Assembly: GCA_027531565.1 (NCBI GenBank)
Contig: JAPZSB010000008.1
Span: forward strand, 62,001-126,000
Source of the DNA: Beijerinckiaceae bacterium
Lineage (GTDB): Bacteria; Pseudomonadota; Alphaproteobacteria; Rhizobiales; Beijerinckiaceae
Direction of reading: 5' to 3'
Length of the DNA: 64,000 nt
A program made the position numbers and the translations under genes. Positions 40,215 through 55,815 of the stretch are shown piece by piece. Each line of letters starts with the position of its first letter. Position 1 is the stretch's first letter. A model generated the notes under the pieces. It was not told where the DNA came from and ran no database searches. It worked only from the letters and a program-made list of their open reading frames with translations.

Positions 40215-41375
40215 ATGCATGATCTGATCCTGAAAGGCGGCCGGGTGATCGACCCGTCGCAGAACCATGACGGCATCCTCGATGTCGCCTTCACCGACGG
40301 CAAGGTGTCCGGCTTCGGCAAGGACCTCAAGGGCGCGAAGGAAACCCGCGACGTCTCGGGCTACATCGTTACGCCCGGGCTCATCGACATGCACACCCAT
40401 GTCTATTGGGGCGGCACCTCGCTCGGCATCGACGCGGACGAGTTCTGCCGCCTCTCGGGCGTCACCACCTCGGTCGATACCGGCTCGGCCGGGCCGGGCA
40501 ACTGGCCCGGCTTCCGCAATCATGTGATCCAGAACAGCCAGGCCCGCATCCTCGCCTATCTCCATGTCAGCCATGCCGGGATCTACGGCTTCGACAAGCG
40601 CGTGATGGTGGGGGAAAGCCATGACCTGCGCATGATGAACCCGATCGGCTGCGCCGAGGTCGCGGATGCGAACCGGGATCTCATCGTCGGCATCAAGGTC
40701 CGCGTCGGGCTCAACGCATCCGGCGAGCAGGGCACCGCGCCGCTCAACATCGCGTTGCAGGTGGCCGAGGAAGTCGGCATGCCGCTGATGTGCCATATCG
40801 ACCATCCGCCGCCCTCCTACGAGGAGGTGCTGGACATGCTCCGCCCGGGCGACATTCTCACCCACGCCTTCCGGCCCTTCCCGAACTCGCCCGCCACGGC
40901 GCAGGGCACCGTCAAGCCGGCCGTGCTCGCGGCCCGCAAGCGCGGCGTGCTGTTCGATATCGGCCATGGCAAGGGCTCTTTCGCCTTCAGGACGGCCCGC
41001 GCCATGCTGGCCAACGGCTTCCTGCCGGACACGATCTCCTCGGATGTCCACCAGCTCTGCATCAACGGCCCGGCCTTCGACCAGGTGACGACGATGTCGA
41101 AATTCCTCTGCCTCGGCGTCAGCCTCTACGAGGTGGTGAAAGCCTCGACCGTCAATGCCGGCATGATGCTGAAACGCCCGGAATACGGCTCGCTCAAGGT
41201 CGGCGCCCTCGGTGATGCCACCATCCTCACGGTGCGCGAGGGCAAGTTCGACTATGTCGACGTGGTGGGCGAGCACCTGATCGGCGACCGGAAGATCGTC
41301 TCCGAAGGCGTGGTCCTGAAGGGCAGATGGTGGCATCCGAAGCGCTCGACCCGCTTCCCGAGGGTGAATGCATGA
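40215..41375 (+). CDS. Amidohydrolase/deacetylase-family metallohydrolase
   Basis: DLILKGGRVIDPSQNHDG, VTPGLIDMHTHVYWGG, DTISSDVHQLCINGPAFD. Confidence 0.9.
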   Translation: MHDLILKGGRVIDPSQNHDGILDVAFTDGKVSGFGKDLKGAKETRDVSGYIVTPGLIDMHTHVYWGGTSLGIDADEFCRLSGVTTSVDTGSAGPGNWPGFRNHVIQNSQARILAYLHVSHAGIYGFDKRVMVGESHDLRMMNPIGCAEVADANRDLIVGIKVRVGLNASGEQGTAPLNIALQVAEEVGMPLMCHIDHPPPSYEEVLDMLRPGDILTHAFRPFPNSPATAQGTVKPAVLAARKRGVLFDIGHGKGSFAFRTARAMLANGFLPDTISSDVHQLCINGPAFDQVTTMSKFLCLGVSLYEVVKASTVNAGMMLKRPEYGSLKVGALGDATILTVREGKFDYVDVVGEHLIGDRKIVSEGVVLKGRWWHPKRSTRFPRVNA

Positions 41376-41833
41376 CGCCCGAACAGCGCCTCGCCAGCCT
41401 CGGCCTTGTCCTGCCGCCCGTGCCCGTGCCGGTGGCGAATTACGTGCCCTACCGCTTCGCCGGGAACCTGCTCTACCTCTCGGGGCAGGGGCCCAAGCAG
41501 CCCGATGGCACCTACCGCGCCGGCCGGCTGGGCCGCGACATCTCGATCGAGGAGGCCTATCAGGAAGCGCGGCTGACCGGCCTGCAATTGCTGGCCGTGG
41601 CGAAGGCCGCCCTCGGCGATCTGTCCCGGATCGAAGCCGTGGTCAAGCTGCTCGGCATGGTCAATGCCGAGCCGGATTTCGCGGATCATCCCAAGGTCAT
41701 CAATGGCTGTTCCGACCTGCTGGTCGATGTCCTCGGGGATGCCGGGCGCCATGCCCGCTCGGCCGTCGGCATGGGCTCGCTGCCGAACCGGATGGCGGTG
41801 GAGATCGAGGCGATCCTGCTGGTGAAGAGCTGA
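41372..41833 (+). CDS. RidA (YjgF/YER057c/UK114) family protein
   Basis: ATGA overlap with previous gene; GNLLYLSGQGPKQPDGTYRAGRLGRDISIEEAYQEARLTGLQLLA. Confidence 0.9.
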   Translation: MTPEQRLASLGLVLPPVPVPVANYVPYRFAGNLLYLSGQGPKQPDGTYRAGRLGRDISIEEAYQEARLTGLQLLAVAKAALGDLSRIEAVVKLLGMVNAEPDFADHPKVINGCSDLLVDVLGDAGRHARSAVGMGSLPNRMAVEIEAILLVKS

Positions 41834-41836
41834 GCC

Positions 41837-42916
41837 ATGGCCGACCTGAAAACGCGCATCGCGCAGGAATTCGGAACGCCGCAGCTGGTTGTCGATCTCG
41901 ATGTAGTCGACCGCAACATCGCGAAGGCACAGGCAGCCTGTGAAGCGAAAGGCATTGCCAACCGCCCCCATATCAAGACGCATAAATCCGTCGAGCTGAT
42001 GCAGAGGCAGCTCGAGGCCGGTGCGCACGGCATCACCTGCCAGAAGATCGGCGAGGCCGAGGCCATGGCGGCCGGCGGCGCCAATGACATCTTCATTTCC
42101 TACAACCTTCTCGGCGACGAGAAGATGGCCCGGCTCGCCCGGCTGATGCAGGGTGTGACGATGCGCGTTGCGGCAGACAACCCGCTGGTGGTCGAGAATC
42201 TCGGCCGTGCCGCGGCGCAGGCTGGCACCTCCCTCTTCGTCCGCGTCGAATGCGACACCGGACGCAAGCGGGCCGGTGTCGAAACCCCGGGCGAGGCGAT
42301 CGCCCTCGCGCGGCAGATCGCGGCGACCCCGGGTCTCGTTTTCGAGGGGCTGATGCTCTACCCGCCGGAGGATGCTGCCGCCGTGACCAACGCCTTTGTG
42401 CAGGCCGTGCGCGAGGGGTTGGCCGAACACGGCATCGCCATCGGCACCCTGTCCTCGGGCGGTACGCCGAACCTCCTCACGCTGGGCAGCATCGATGGCC
42501 AGACCGAGCATCGTGCCGGCACCTCGATCTTCAACGACCGCATGATGATGGCCGCAGGCTACGCCCGGCAGGAGGATTGCGCGCTGATGGTCTATACCAC
42601 CGTCGTCAGCCGCGGCGGTCCGGAACGCGGCATCCTCGATGCGGGCTCAAAGGTCTTCACCACCGATACCGGCTGGGGGCTGACGGGCTATGGCCACATT
42701 CTCGAGCATCCCGAGGGCGAGGTGGCCCGCTTCGCCGAGGAGCACGGCTTCCTCGATCTCTCCCGCTGCAATGACCGGCCGAAGGTCGGTGACATCGTCC
42801 GTGTCATCCCGAACCATGTCTGCCCGGTGGTCAATGTGGTGGGGAGTCTTGTCTTCGTCCGCGGAGACGAGATTGTCGGCCGGACCGAGGTCGAGGCGCG
42901 TGGCGCCCTGACCTGA
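41837..42916 (+). CDS. D-threonine aldolase / D-serine dehydratase-type (DSD1) PLP enzyme
   Basis: TPQLVVDLDVVDRNIAKAQ, NRPHIKTHKSVELMQRQLEAGAHGITCQKIGEAE, VIPNHVCPVVNVV. Confidence 0.93.
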   Translation: MADLKTRIAQEFGTPQLVVDLDVVDRNIAKAQAACEAKGIANRPHIKTHKSVELMQRQLEAGAHGITCQKIGEAEAMAAGGANDIFISYNLLGDEKMARLARLMQGVTMRVAADNPLVVENLGRAAAQAGTSLFVRVECDTGRKRAGVETPGEAIALARQIAATPGLVFEGLMLYPPEDAAAVTNAFVQAVREGLAEHGIAIGTLSSGGTPNLLTLGSIDGQTEHRAGTSIFNDRMMMAAGYARQEDCALMVYTTVVSRGGPERGILDAGSKVFTTDTGWGLTGYGHILEHPEGEVARFAEEHGFLDLSRCNDRPKVGDIVRVIPNHVCPVVNVVGSLVFVRGDEIVGRTEVEARGALT

Positions 42917-42970
42917 GCCGGGCGCCGGCAAAGTCCCGGCGTGCGGCGCCATTCGCAGCGCAAACAGCAA

Positions 42971-42993
42971 AAAGGCCGGCATTGCCGGCCTTT
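42971..42993. terminator. Bidirectional terminator hairpin between convergent genes
   Basis: AAAGGCCGGC-ATT-GCCGGCCTTT. Confidence 0.8.
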
Positions 42994-43018
42994 CGCGCGT
43001 TAACCCGAAGGGGAGAGC

Positions 43019-43402
43019 TTACTTCTTCTTCCCGTCGGCGCCGTACTGGCTGAGGAAGGCGATCAGGTTCTTGATCTGCGTCTCGTCCTTCAGGCCCGGA
43101 TAGACCATCTTGGTGCCGGGCGTCACGCCGCGCGGATCCTTGATGTAGACCGTGAAGTTCTCGACACTCCAGACCTTGTCGAGCGCCTTGTAGGCATTGG
43201 AATAGGAATAGCCTTCGATTGAGCCCGCCTTCCGGCCGAAGAGGCCATTCAGCTGGGGACCGACGCCATTCTTCGCGTTTTCACCGATCTGGTGGCAGGT
43301 ACGGCACTGGGCGAAGACCCGCCCGCCGGCCTCGGCATCCTGGGCCTTGGCCGCGAACGGCGTCAGGGCAAGCGCGGCGACCGAAAATACAAGAGCTCTC
43401 AT
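43019..43402 (-). CDS. Soluble c-type cytochrome (cytochrome c2-like)
   Basis: Signal peptide; CRTCH heme motif, NGVGPQLNGLFGRKAGSIEGYSYSNAYK, GTKMVYPGLK. Confidence 0.92.
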   Translation of the reverse strand: MRALVFSVAALALTPFAAKAQDAEAGGRVFAQCRTCHQIGENAKNGVGPQLNGLFGRKAGSIEGYSYSNAYKALDKVWSVENFTVYIKDPRGVTPGTKMVYPGLKDETQIKNLIAFLSQYGADGKKK

Positions 43403-43472
43403 GGCATTTCCTCGGCTTGGGTCGCGGCAGAATCCGCGATGACACGTTTTACGCAGGACGGAAGCGACTGGA

Positions 43473-43485
43473 TGACAGGATGTCA
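43473..43485. promoter_or_regulatory. Perfect short palindrome TGACA-GGA-TGTCA between hemA and the cytochrome c gene
   Basis: tgacaggatgtca; overlaps the hemA stop codon, upstream of the cytochrome gene. Confidence 0.3.
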
Positions 43486-44694
43486 CGCCGCCCGCTTCAG
43501 CCCTACCATGGACCAGATCGAGGACAGCGCTTCGACCAGCTTGCGGATATCCTCGTCGGAATGCAACGGGGTCGGTGTGATCCGCAGCCTTTCGGTCCCG
43601 CGCGGCACGGTCGGGTAGTTGATCGGCTGCACATAGATGTCGAAGCGCTCGATCAGGTCATCGCTGAGCTTCTTGCACAGGGCCGCATCGCCCACCATCA
43701 CCGGCACGATATGGCTCGGATTCGGCATATGCGGGATGCCGGCCTCATCGAGCGCTGCCCGCACCTGGGCCACGCGCTCCTGGTGGCCGATCCGCTCGGC
43801 ATCGCTGTTCCGCAGATGCCGGATGCTGGCCAGGGCACCCGCCGCGATGGCCGGCGGCAGCGCCGTCGAGAAGATGAAGCCCGAGGCGAAGCTGCGGACG
43901 AAATCACACATCGCCGCCGAACCGGCAATATAGCCGCCCAGAACGCCGATGGCCTTGCCGAGCGTGCCTTCGATGATGTCGATCCGGTCGCTCATCCCGT
44001 CACGCGCCGCGATGCCCGCCCCGCCCGGGCCATAAAGCCCGACGGAATGGACCTCGTCGATATAGGTCAGCGCGCCGTAATCCTCGGCGGCCTCGACGAT
44101 CTCACGCACGGGGGCAACATCACCATCCATGGAATAGACCGACTCGAACAGCACGAATTTCGGCACTTTCGGATCCAGCGCGCGCAGGTGACGCCGCAGG
44201 TCATCCGGGTTGTTGTGCTCGAACACGATCTTCTTGGCGCGGCTGTGGCGCATGCCCTCGATCATCGAGGCATGGTTGAGCGCATCCGAGAGGATGACGC
44301 ATTCCGGCAGTTTCGAGGCGATGGTGCTGATCGCAGCCCAGTTCGACATATAGCCGGAGTTGAAGAGCAGCGCCGCTTCCTTGTTGTGGAGCGCGGCCAG
44401 CTCCTTCTCGATCATCACGTGGTAATGGTTCGTGCCCGCGATGTTGCGCGTGCCCCCCGCACCGGCGCCGCAAGTGTCGAGCGCTTCGTGCATGGCTTCG
44501 AGCACATCGGGGTGCTGCCCCATGCCGAGATAGTCGTTCGAGCACCAGACCGTGACATCGCGCGGCCCGGACGGCCCGTGGAACGTCGCCCGGGGGAACT
44601 GCCCGGCCTTGCGTTCGAGATCGGCGAAAACGCGGTAGCGGCCCTCGTTGCGGAGCGAGGCCAGCTCGCGGCGAAAGAAAGTCTCGAATTTCAT
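43483..44694 (-). CDS. hemA: 5-aminolevulinate synthase
   Basis: [63 protein letters not shown]; start [11 protein letters not shown] at 44694. Confidence 0.97.
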   Translation of the reverse strand: MKFETFFRRELASLRNEGRYRVFADLERKAGQFPRATFHGPSGPRDVTVWCSNDYLGMGQHPDVLEAMHEALDTCGAGAGGTRNIAGTNHYHVMIEKELAALHNKEAALLFNSGYMSNWAAISTIASKLPECVILSDALNHASMIEGMRHSRAKKIVFEHNNPDDLRRHLRALDPKVPKFVLFESVYSMDGDVAPVREIVEAAEDYGALTYIDEVHSVGLYGPGGAGIAARDGMSDRIDIIEGTLGKAIGVLGGYIAGSAAMCDFVRSFASGFIFSTALPPAIAAGALASIRHLRNSDAERIGHQERVAQVRAALDEAGIPHMPNPSHIVPVMVGDAALCKKLSDDLIERFDIYVQPINYPTVPRGTERLRITPTPLHSDEDIRKLVEALSSIWSMVGLKRAA

Positions 44695-45599
44695 CGGCTG
44701 GTTCCTCCACAGACTAGGGACTTCGGCCAGGTTTCCGGCGCAACGGCGGGCGCCGCTCCCGGCTGGCTTATGGCAAGAAGCACGGGGCAGGCGGCAGCCC
44801 TCTCCGCGGCTTCGGTCGGCTTCGGTGCTTCCGGCACCGGCGGACGGGAGGCGAGACCCCAGGACCAGAGCTCGCCGAAAGGCAGGGGAATGACGAGGAA
44901 CCAGTGCTCCAGCACCGCCAGCGCCATCAGGGCGGCGATCAGGGCATGGCCTGTCGCCTCGAAGCTGCCGGCCGGCGCGGCCAGCATGCTGTGGCACAGC
45001 CAGGCGGTGACCAGCGTCGAGATCGTGACCGAAAACGGGAACAGCCCGTTCATCGGCCGTTTCTTGAAATAGGTGGCGAGATAGGCGAGATGCGGCGGCA
45101 GGAATTCCACCGTCACGTTCGGCACGCCGAGGAAGATGTTGAATTTCGTGCTGAGCCGCATCAGCCAGAGCACGAGGAAGAGCCGCATGCCGACCTGGTT
45201 GGGTTCGTCCCAGGTCACCGCGGCGATCGCCAGCGCCGAGGCGAGGATCAGCAATTCGTGATGGATCAGGGTCTGCGTCGCCGCGACGAACCGCGCCCAG
45301 CCGCGGATGCCGGGCGGTGAGGGGGTGCGGCGGCTGCCGGTGACATGCCCGAGCAGGAAGCCGATCTCGTTCCAGGCCCAGACGGCCATGGCGCCGAAAA
45401 AGGCGATATAGGCCCCGGCCGGCGTCGTCATGCGCGCGCTGGCGAACAGGGCGGCGAGACCGCCCAGTCCGACCAGCGTGGCGATGGCCATGCTCCAGCC
45501 ATAGGTCGCGCGCGGCAGCCCGGTCAGGAACAGCACCGCGCCGGTGGCGAACCACCAGACGAAGAGCGTCATGACGATCGGGAGGGCGAGCGCGTCCAT
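44691..45599 (-). CDS. puhE: Photosynthetic complex putative assembly protein PuhE
   Basis: Seven-TM-like protein between hemA and acs[29 protein letters not shown]. Confidence 0.9.
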   Translation of the reverse strand: MDALALPIVMTLFVWWFATGAVLFLTGLPRATYGWSMAIATLVGLGGLAALFASARMTTPAGAYIAFFGAMAVWAWNEIGFLLGHVTGSRRTPSPPGIRGWARFVAATQTLIHHELLILASALAIAAVTWDEPNQVGMRLFLVLWLMRLSTKFNIFLGVPNVTVEFLPPHLAYLATYFKKRPMNGLFPFSVTISTLVTAWLCHSMLAAPAGSFEATGHALIAALMALAVLEHWFLVIPLPFGELWSWGLASRPPVPEAPKPTEAAERAAACPVLLAISQPGAAPAVAPETWPKSLVCGGTSR

Positions 45600-45612
45600 G
45601 GCCGGTTCCGGT

Positions 45613-46698
45613 TCAGTAGCTCGGATAGAGCCGGCTGGTGGCCGGGATCGTGTTCGACTTGACCGGCAGGAAGTAGAGCTTCGCCATCGTGGCCGCGATC
45701 TGGGCCATGGCGGCATAGCGCTTCACCTTGCCGATCACCCCGCCCTGCTCGTCGGCATCGGCGATCTTCTCGTTCAGGACGAGCAGCCGGTCGAGGCCCT
45801 TGCGGAAGGCGGGATGGTCGATATCCAGTTCCAGCGGGAAGCACTGGCGCGAGATCTCCGACGTCACCCGGAAGACGCGCATGCCGTATTCCTTCGGATC
45901 GATGCCCAGAGCCTTGTGGAAGGCCGGCCGCGCATGATCCCGGACATACATCGTCGCGAATACCGCGAGCAGGAAGAAGCGGATCCAGTACTTGTTGTAG
46001 CCGCGCAGCAGATGCGGGTTGGCCCGCATCAGCAGCGAGAAGGCCTCGCCATGGCGGAACTCGTCATTGCACCATTCCTCGAACCATTTGAAGATCGGGT
46101 GGATGCGCAGTTCCGGATGCTTTTCGAGATGCCGGAAGATCGTGATATAACGCGCATAGCCGATCTTCTCGGAGAGATAGGTCGCGTAGTAGATGTATTT
46201 CGGCTTGAAGTAGGTGTATTTCTTCGCCTTGGTCAGGAAGCCGAGATCGACACCGACACCGAAATCCTTCAGGGCATCGTTGATGAAGCCGGCATGCCGG
46301 GCCTCGTCACGGCTCATATACTTGAAGAGCTCGCAGATTTCCTTGTTGGTTCCGCGCTTCTTCATTTCGGCATAGAGTACGCAGCCCGAGAATTCGGCCG
46401 TGCAGGAGCTGATCAGGAAGTCGATCATTTCCTTCCGGAGCTGGCCCTGGAGATGCGACATGTCCGAGTTCCACTCGGCATTGCGCTGGAAATGGCCCTT
46501 GTTCGGGTCGCTCTTCATCTCGGCCAGCAGCGCATCCCATTCCTCGCGGACGGGCGTCACATCGACCTTGTCGAGCTCGTCGAAATCGGTGGTGTAGAAG
46601 CGCGGCGTCAGGACCGTGTCGGCCTGCGCGATCCGCGTGGCTTCGCTGGTGTCGATCGCCGGGGCATTGCGGACATCGAGTGTGGTGGTCGCGCTCAT
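45613..46698 (-). CDS. acsF: Aerobic Mg-protoporphyrin IX monomethyl ester cyclase
   Basis: [60 protein letters not shown] diiron motifs. Confidence 0.97.
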   Translation of the reverse strand: MSATTTLDVRNAPAIDTSEATRIAQADTVLTPRFYTTDFDELDKVDVTPVREEWDALLAEMKSDPNKGHFQRNAEWNSDMSHLQGQLRKEMIDFLISSCTAEFSGCVLYAEMKKRGTNKEICELFKYMSRDEARHAGFINDALKDFGVGVDLGFLTKAKKYTYFKPKYIYYATYLSEKIGYARYITIFRHLEKHPELRIHPIFKWFEEWCNDEFRHGEAFSLLMRANPHLLRGYNKYWIRFFLLAVFATMYVRDHARPAFHKALGIDPKEYGMRVFRVTSEISRQCFPLELDIDHPAFRKGLDRLLVLNEKIADADEQGGVIGKVKRYAAMAQIAATMAKLYFLPVKSNTIPATSRLYPSY

Positions 46699-47012
46699 AG
46701 CCGGGTCCTTTCCGAGAAGCTGAATTCAAGCAGTTCCATCATTTCGAGACGGCCGGTGGCCTTGGTCCACAGGCGCTCGATCGGGCCGGCGCGGACGACG
46801 GTGGCCGTCCGGCGGATTTCGGCGGTCTCGCCATAGGGCACCTTGACGGGCGAACCGTGGACGATCACCTCGTCGCCGGGATAGATCGGCACGTTGTCGT
46901 CAAGCTCGACATGGGCGTGCAGGCTCTCGAACGTATGCGAGACGCGGATCGTGCAGCCGACATCGAATTTTCGGGCGTTGATGTCGGGGGGAGAGTGGGT
47001 TCCAAGCTGCAT
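46695..47012 (-). CDS. bciE: Small soluble PGC protein next to acsF, probable BciE cyclase accessory protein
   Basis: Overlaps the acsF start by 4 nt; position between puhC and acsF in an alphaproteobacterial PGC matches my recollection of bciE. Confidence 0.6.
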   Translation of the reverse strand: MQLGTHSPPDINARKFDVGCTIRVSHTFESLHAHVELDDNVPIYPGDEVIVHGSPVKVPYGETAEIRRTATVVRAGPIERLWTKATGRLEMMELLEFSFSERTRL

Positions 47013-47044
47013 CGGTTTCCTCCGTTTCGTTCGGGGTTTTGCGT

Positions 47045-47539
47045 TCAGTTCTGGTTCTTCGGCAGGCTAGGCGTGGAAAGGCCGGTCTGGCTTTGTCCCT
47101 GGTCAATCAGCCGGCCGACATGCTGGCTGTGGCTCGGGCCGAAGCCGTCAAGTTCGATGCGCTCGCCCGAGAGCGGGTCGATCACCGCGTGGCGGCCATT
47201 GGCGCGCTTGACCAGTTGATACGGCGCGTCCCGGTCGAGTTGCCGCATCGCGCGGTCGCGGTTCAGGCTGCGATGGATGCCGCGCATGAAGCCGCTGCCA
47301 TCGGTGGGCAGGTGTTCGATCACCCGGTCATCCGGCAGGCGGCGGATCAGCATGCTGCCATCCGGCCGGGCCTCGAACCGGATCGAGACCTCGGCGACCA
47401 CGGGCGGCATCGGTGCCGGGCCGTTGACCGCCTTCTGGTAGCGGCCGATCCCGGCCGAGACCATGGCCAGCACCATCAGGCTGGCGGCACCCGCCAGGAA
47501 CCATCCCGGAAAGACCGAACCCTTGGTGGTGGTGGCCAT
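47045..47539 (-). CDS. puhC: Photosynthetic complex assembly protein PuhC
   Basis: Position; single N-terminal TM; RSLNRDRAMRQLDRDAPYQLVKRANGRHAVIDPLSGERIELDGFGPSH. Confidence 0.9.
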   Translation of the reverse strand: MATTTKGSVFPGWFLAGAASLMVLAMVSAGIGRYQKAVNGPAPMPPVVAEVSIRFEARPDGSMLIRRLPDDRVIEHLPTDGSGFMRGIHRSLNRDRAMRQLDRDAPYQLVKRANGRHAVIDPLSGERIELDGFGPSHSQHVGRLIDQGQSQTGLSTPSLPKNQN

Positions 47540-47554
47540 GGGCGTCTCCTGTCC

Positions 47555-48241
47555 TCAGCGGGCGGCCGAAGCGAGGGACGATCCCTCGATCAGCGGCGTT
47601 TCGGGCAGCGGCGCGGGGCGCGTCGCCGGCAGGGTGAGGCTCGTCTCGCCTTCGGGGCTGGCGGCTTCGAGGGCATGCGCCAGGATCGAGGCAACGGCGT
47701 CGAGATCCGCGAGGGCGCGGAAGCTCGGCTCCGGCTTGCTGAGCTGCCAGGGCCGGGCATGCGGCCAGAGCACGAGCGCGTTCAGCCGGTTGGTCTCGCC
47801 CATCGCAAGGCTGATATCGCCCGATCCATCCGCCCAGCGGCGGACGGAGGCGCCCTGGATGCAGCCGAAGGGCAGGTTGAACGTCATCGGCAGGGCCACG
47901 CCGATGCGCATCACGACGCGCTTCGAGGTGATGCTGTAGACGCTCGACCGCGCCACCAGCCAGGCGACCAGCGCCAGCAGGCCGATGGCAAGCATGGCGG
48001 CCACGGTGATCGGCACGATGGAGCGGAACACCATCGGCCAGCCGCCGCCGACCCACCAGGTGCTGAAGCCGGTCCAGCCGATCAGCACGGCGAAATAGGC
48101 CGAGACGAAGCGCAGGTGGAAGCCGCGCCAGGCAAGGACCTTCCAGTCGGGCGCTCCCTGCCAGAGCAGGGTTTCGCCCTCCGGAAGCCGGGCGGGAAGG
48201 CCCCGCACCGGCTCTACGGCGAAATCGTCATGATCGCTCAT
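47555..48241 (-). CDS. puhB: Photosynthetic complex assembly protein PuhB (bPH domain)
   Basis: LPEGETLLWQGAPDWKVLAWRGFHLRFVSAYFAVL; YSITSKRVVMRIGVALPMTFNLPF. Confidence 0.92.
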   Translation of the reverse strand: MSDHDDFAVEPVRGLPARLPEGETLLWQGAPDWKVLAWRGFHLRFVSAYFAVLIGWTGFSTWWVGGGWPMVFRSIVPITVAAMLAIGLLALVAWLVARSSVYSITSKRVVMRIGVALPMTFNLPFGCIQGASVRRWADGSGDISLAMGETNRLNALVLWPHARPWQLSKPEPSFRALADLDAVASILAHALEAASPEGETSLTLPATRPAPLPETPLIEGSSLASAAR

Positions 48242-49014
48242 ATCAGGGGCTCCGCGCGTTCCGGCGTCGCATAGAGGGTGCCCGAGCCGTAATAGGCACA
48301 GATCCGGTCTTCCTCGAGCAGCGTCACGACATCCGCCTTGGCGGTGCCGGGGACGTTCTCGAACTGGGCCCCGGTAATGGCATCCACCACCACGCGGCCC
48401 GGCCAGGTCTTCACCACCGAGAAGGTCATCGGCAGCAGGATGCGGCGCTTGCCCTTGGCGGTCTCGACCTCGAGATAGCGGGCGAGGGCTTCGGAGCGGT
48501 CGACCCAGATATCGACGACCGTGCCGCCGATCTCGCCGTCACAGCCGACGACTGGCATACCGCGGGGATCGGGATCGCGCGAGGCGGTGGCATAGGACGT
48601 TGCCACCCGCATCGGTACGATGCGCGGCGTGTTGTGGGTGGTCATGTCCGGCTTGTCGGCGCGCTCCGCCCAGGAACCCGGGCCGATGCAATCGTTCAGC
48701 GGAACGGCATTGTTGGGCTCCAGCGGGGCGCCGGGCAGGATCGAGGTCGGCTTGCCCGGAACCGGGCGGGCATCCGGCCGGCCATCCGGGGCGAGCTTGG
48801 TCGTCCCGTCGGGCAGGCGGAACGTCTTCGCCGGCGGATAGAACATGAGGCTCGACAGCCGGAACTTGCCGGGTTGCGTCGCTTCCTCGACCGGATATCC
48901 CTCGCGCTGCGCTTCGCGCTGCAAATAGTAGATCAGCCCGGCGAAGAAGATCCAGAACAGGTAGAGCGATATGATCGCGAGATCATAATGGTCGGCGAGA
49001 CTTTGTGGCTCCAT
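48238..49014 (-). CDS. puhA: Photosynthetic reaction center H subunit
   Basis: DLAIISLYLFWIFFAGLIYYLQREAQREGYPVE; YATASRDPDPRGMPVVGCDGEIGGTVVDIWVDRSEALARYLEVE. Confidence 0.96.
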   Translation of the reverse strand: MEPQSLADHYDLAIISLYLFWIFFAGLIYYLQREAQREGYPVEEATQPGKFRLSSLMFYPPAKTFRLPDGTTKLAPDGRPDARPVPGKPTSILPGAPLEPNNAVPLNDCIGPGSWAERADKPDMTTHNTPRIVPMRVATSYATASRDPDPRGMPVVGCDGEIGGTVVDIWVDRSEALARYLEVETAKGKRRILLPMTFSVVKTWPGRVVVDAITGAQFENVPGTAKADVVTLLEEDRICAYYGSGTLYATPERAEPLI

Positions 49015-49038
49015 GGGATGTCCTCCTCGAAGCGGGGG

Positions 49039-50465
49039 TTAACTGGGGAACTCGGCAAGACGCAGTCGGGTCGAGCCCCTTTCCTCGCGGCTGAACCGCG
49101 CCCGGACCAACGGGCCAAGCGCGACGAGCGTCGAGAAAAGAAGCAGGATTTCAATGTGATAGACGAAGCCATACGCGGCGGAGGGCGAAGCGAAGGCCGC
49201 CCCGAGCGAGCCCGCCTTGCCCAGCAGGGCGATGCTGTCGCGGACGATCCCGCCCACGGCGATGGCGAGGCCGGCGCAACTCGCCTGCACCGCGCCCCAG
49301 GCACCGAGCGCGAGGCCGACAAGGCCGCCGGTTTCCAGCGACATCGCCGCCATCAGCGTGCTCACCGCGAACAGCCCGGCCCCGAACCCGATCAGGCCGA
49401 CACCGGCCCGGAACAGCGTGGGGGATTGCAGGGCACCGGCGAAGATCACCATCGAGAAGGCCACGAGGCCGACCAGCACGCCGATCGCGGCGAGGCGGCA
49501 GGGATGGAGGCCCCGGGCCAGCCAGTGTGCCGCCAGCGCGAAGGCCAGCAGCGAGCCGGCGCCGAGCAGGGCGGTGAGCATCGTCGTCGCGCTCACCGAC
49601 AGGCCGAGCACCTCGGCGCCATAGGGCTCGAGGATGATGTCCTGCATGTTGAACCCGGCGGTGCCGAGACCGACCGCCACAAGGAAGCGCCGCGCCGGAC
49701 GGTTGGCGGCGAACAGGGCCCAGGCCTCGCGGAAGCTTGGTTTCGTCCCGGCTTTCGGCGGCGGGGCGCGACGCGCCTCCTGCTTCCAGAGCGCGATGAC
49801 GTTGAGGAAGAACGTTGTCACCGCCGCGCCCTGGATCACCTGGATCAGGCGCATCGGGTTGAAATCGGCGAGGAGCAGCGAGAACACATAGCCACTGACG
49901 ATCGTTCCGATCAGGAACACCACATACATCAGCGCGACAACGCGCGGGCGCTGTTCCTCCGCGGCGAGATCGGTCGCAAGGGCAAGGCCGGCCGTCTGCG
50001 TGGTATGCAGCCCCGCACCGGCCAGCAGGAAGGCGAAGGCCGCCCCGACCTGCCCGACCCAGGCCGGCGCATCGTGATCGTCACCCAGCAGCAGCAGCGC
50101 AAACGGCATGATGGCGAGGCCGCCGAATTGCAGCATCGTGCCGGCCCAGACGTAAGGGACACGCTTCCAGCCGAAGGCCGAGCGATGCGTGTCGGAGCGG
50201 AAGCCCACCAGCGCCCGGAACGGCGCGGCGAGGAAGGGGATTGCCACCATGATGGCGACGAGCGAGGCGGAAACGCCCAGCTCGACGATCATCACCCGGT
50301 TGAGCGTGCCAAGGAGCAGCACGGTCGCCATGCCCACCGACACCTGGAACAGCGCAAGCCGCATCAGCCGGGCAAGCGGAAGCTCCGGCGTCGCGGCATC
50401 GGCAAACGGCAGGTAGCGGGAATCGATCCGCTTCAGCCGGTCCAGGATCAGGCGGTTCAGGCTGC

Positions 50466-50469
<4 letters not shown>
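49039..50469 (-). CDS. lhaA: PucC-family (BCD) MFS protein, LhaA-like
   Basis: 12-TM; LPLARLMRLALFQVSVGMATVLLLGTLNRVMIVELGVSASLVA; between puhA and bchM. Confidence 0.9.
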
Positions 50470-55789
<5,320 letters not shown>

Positions 55790-55815
<26 letters not shown>

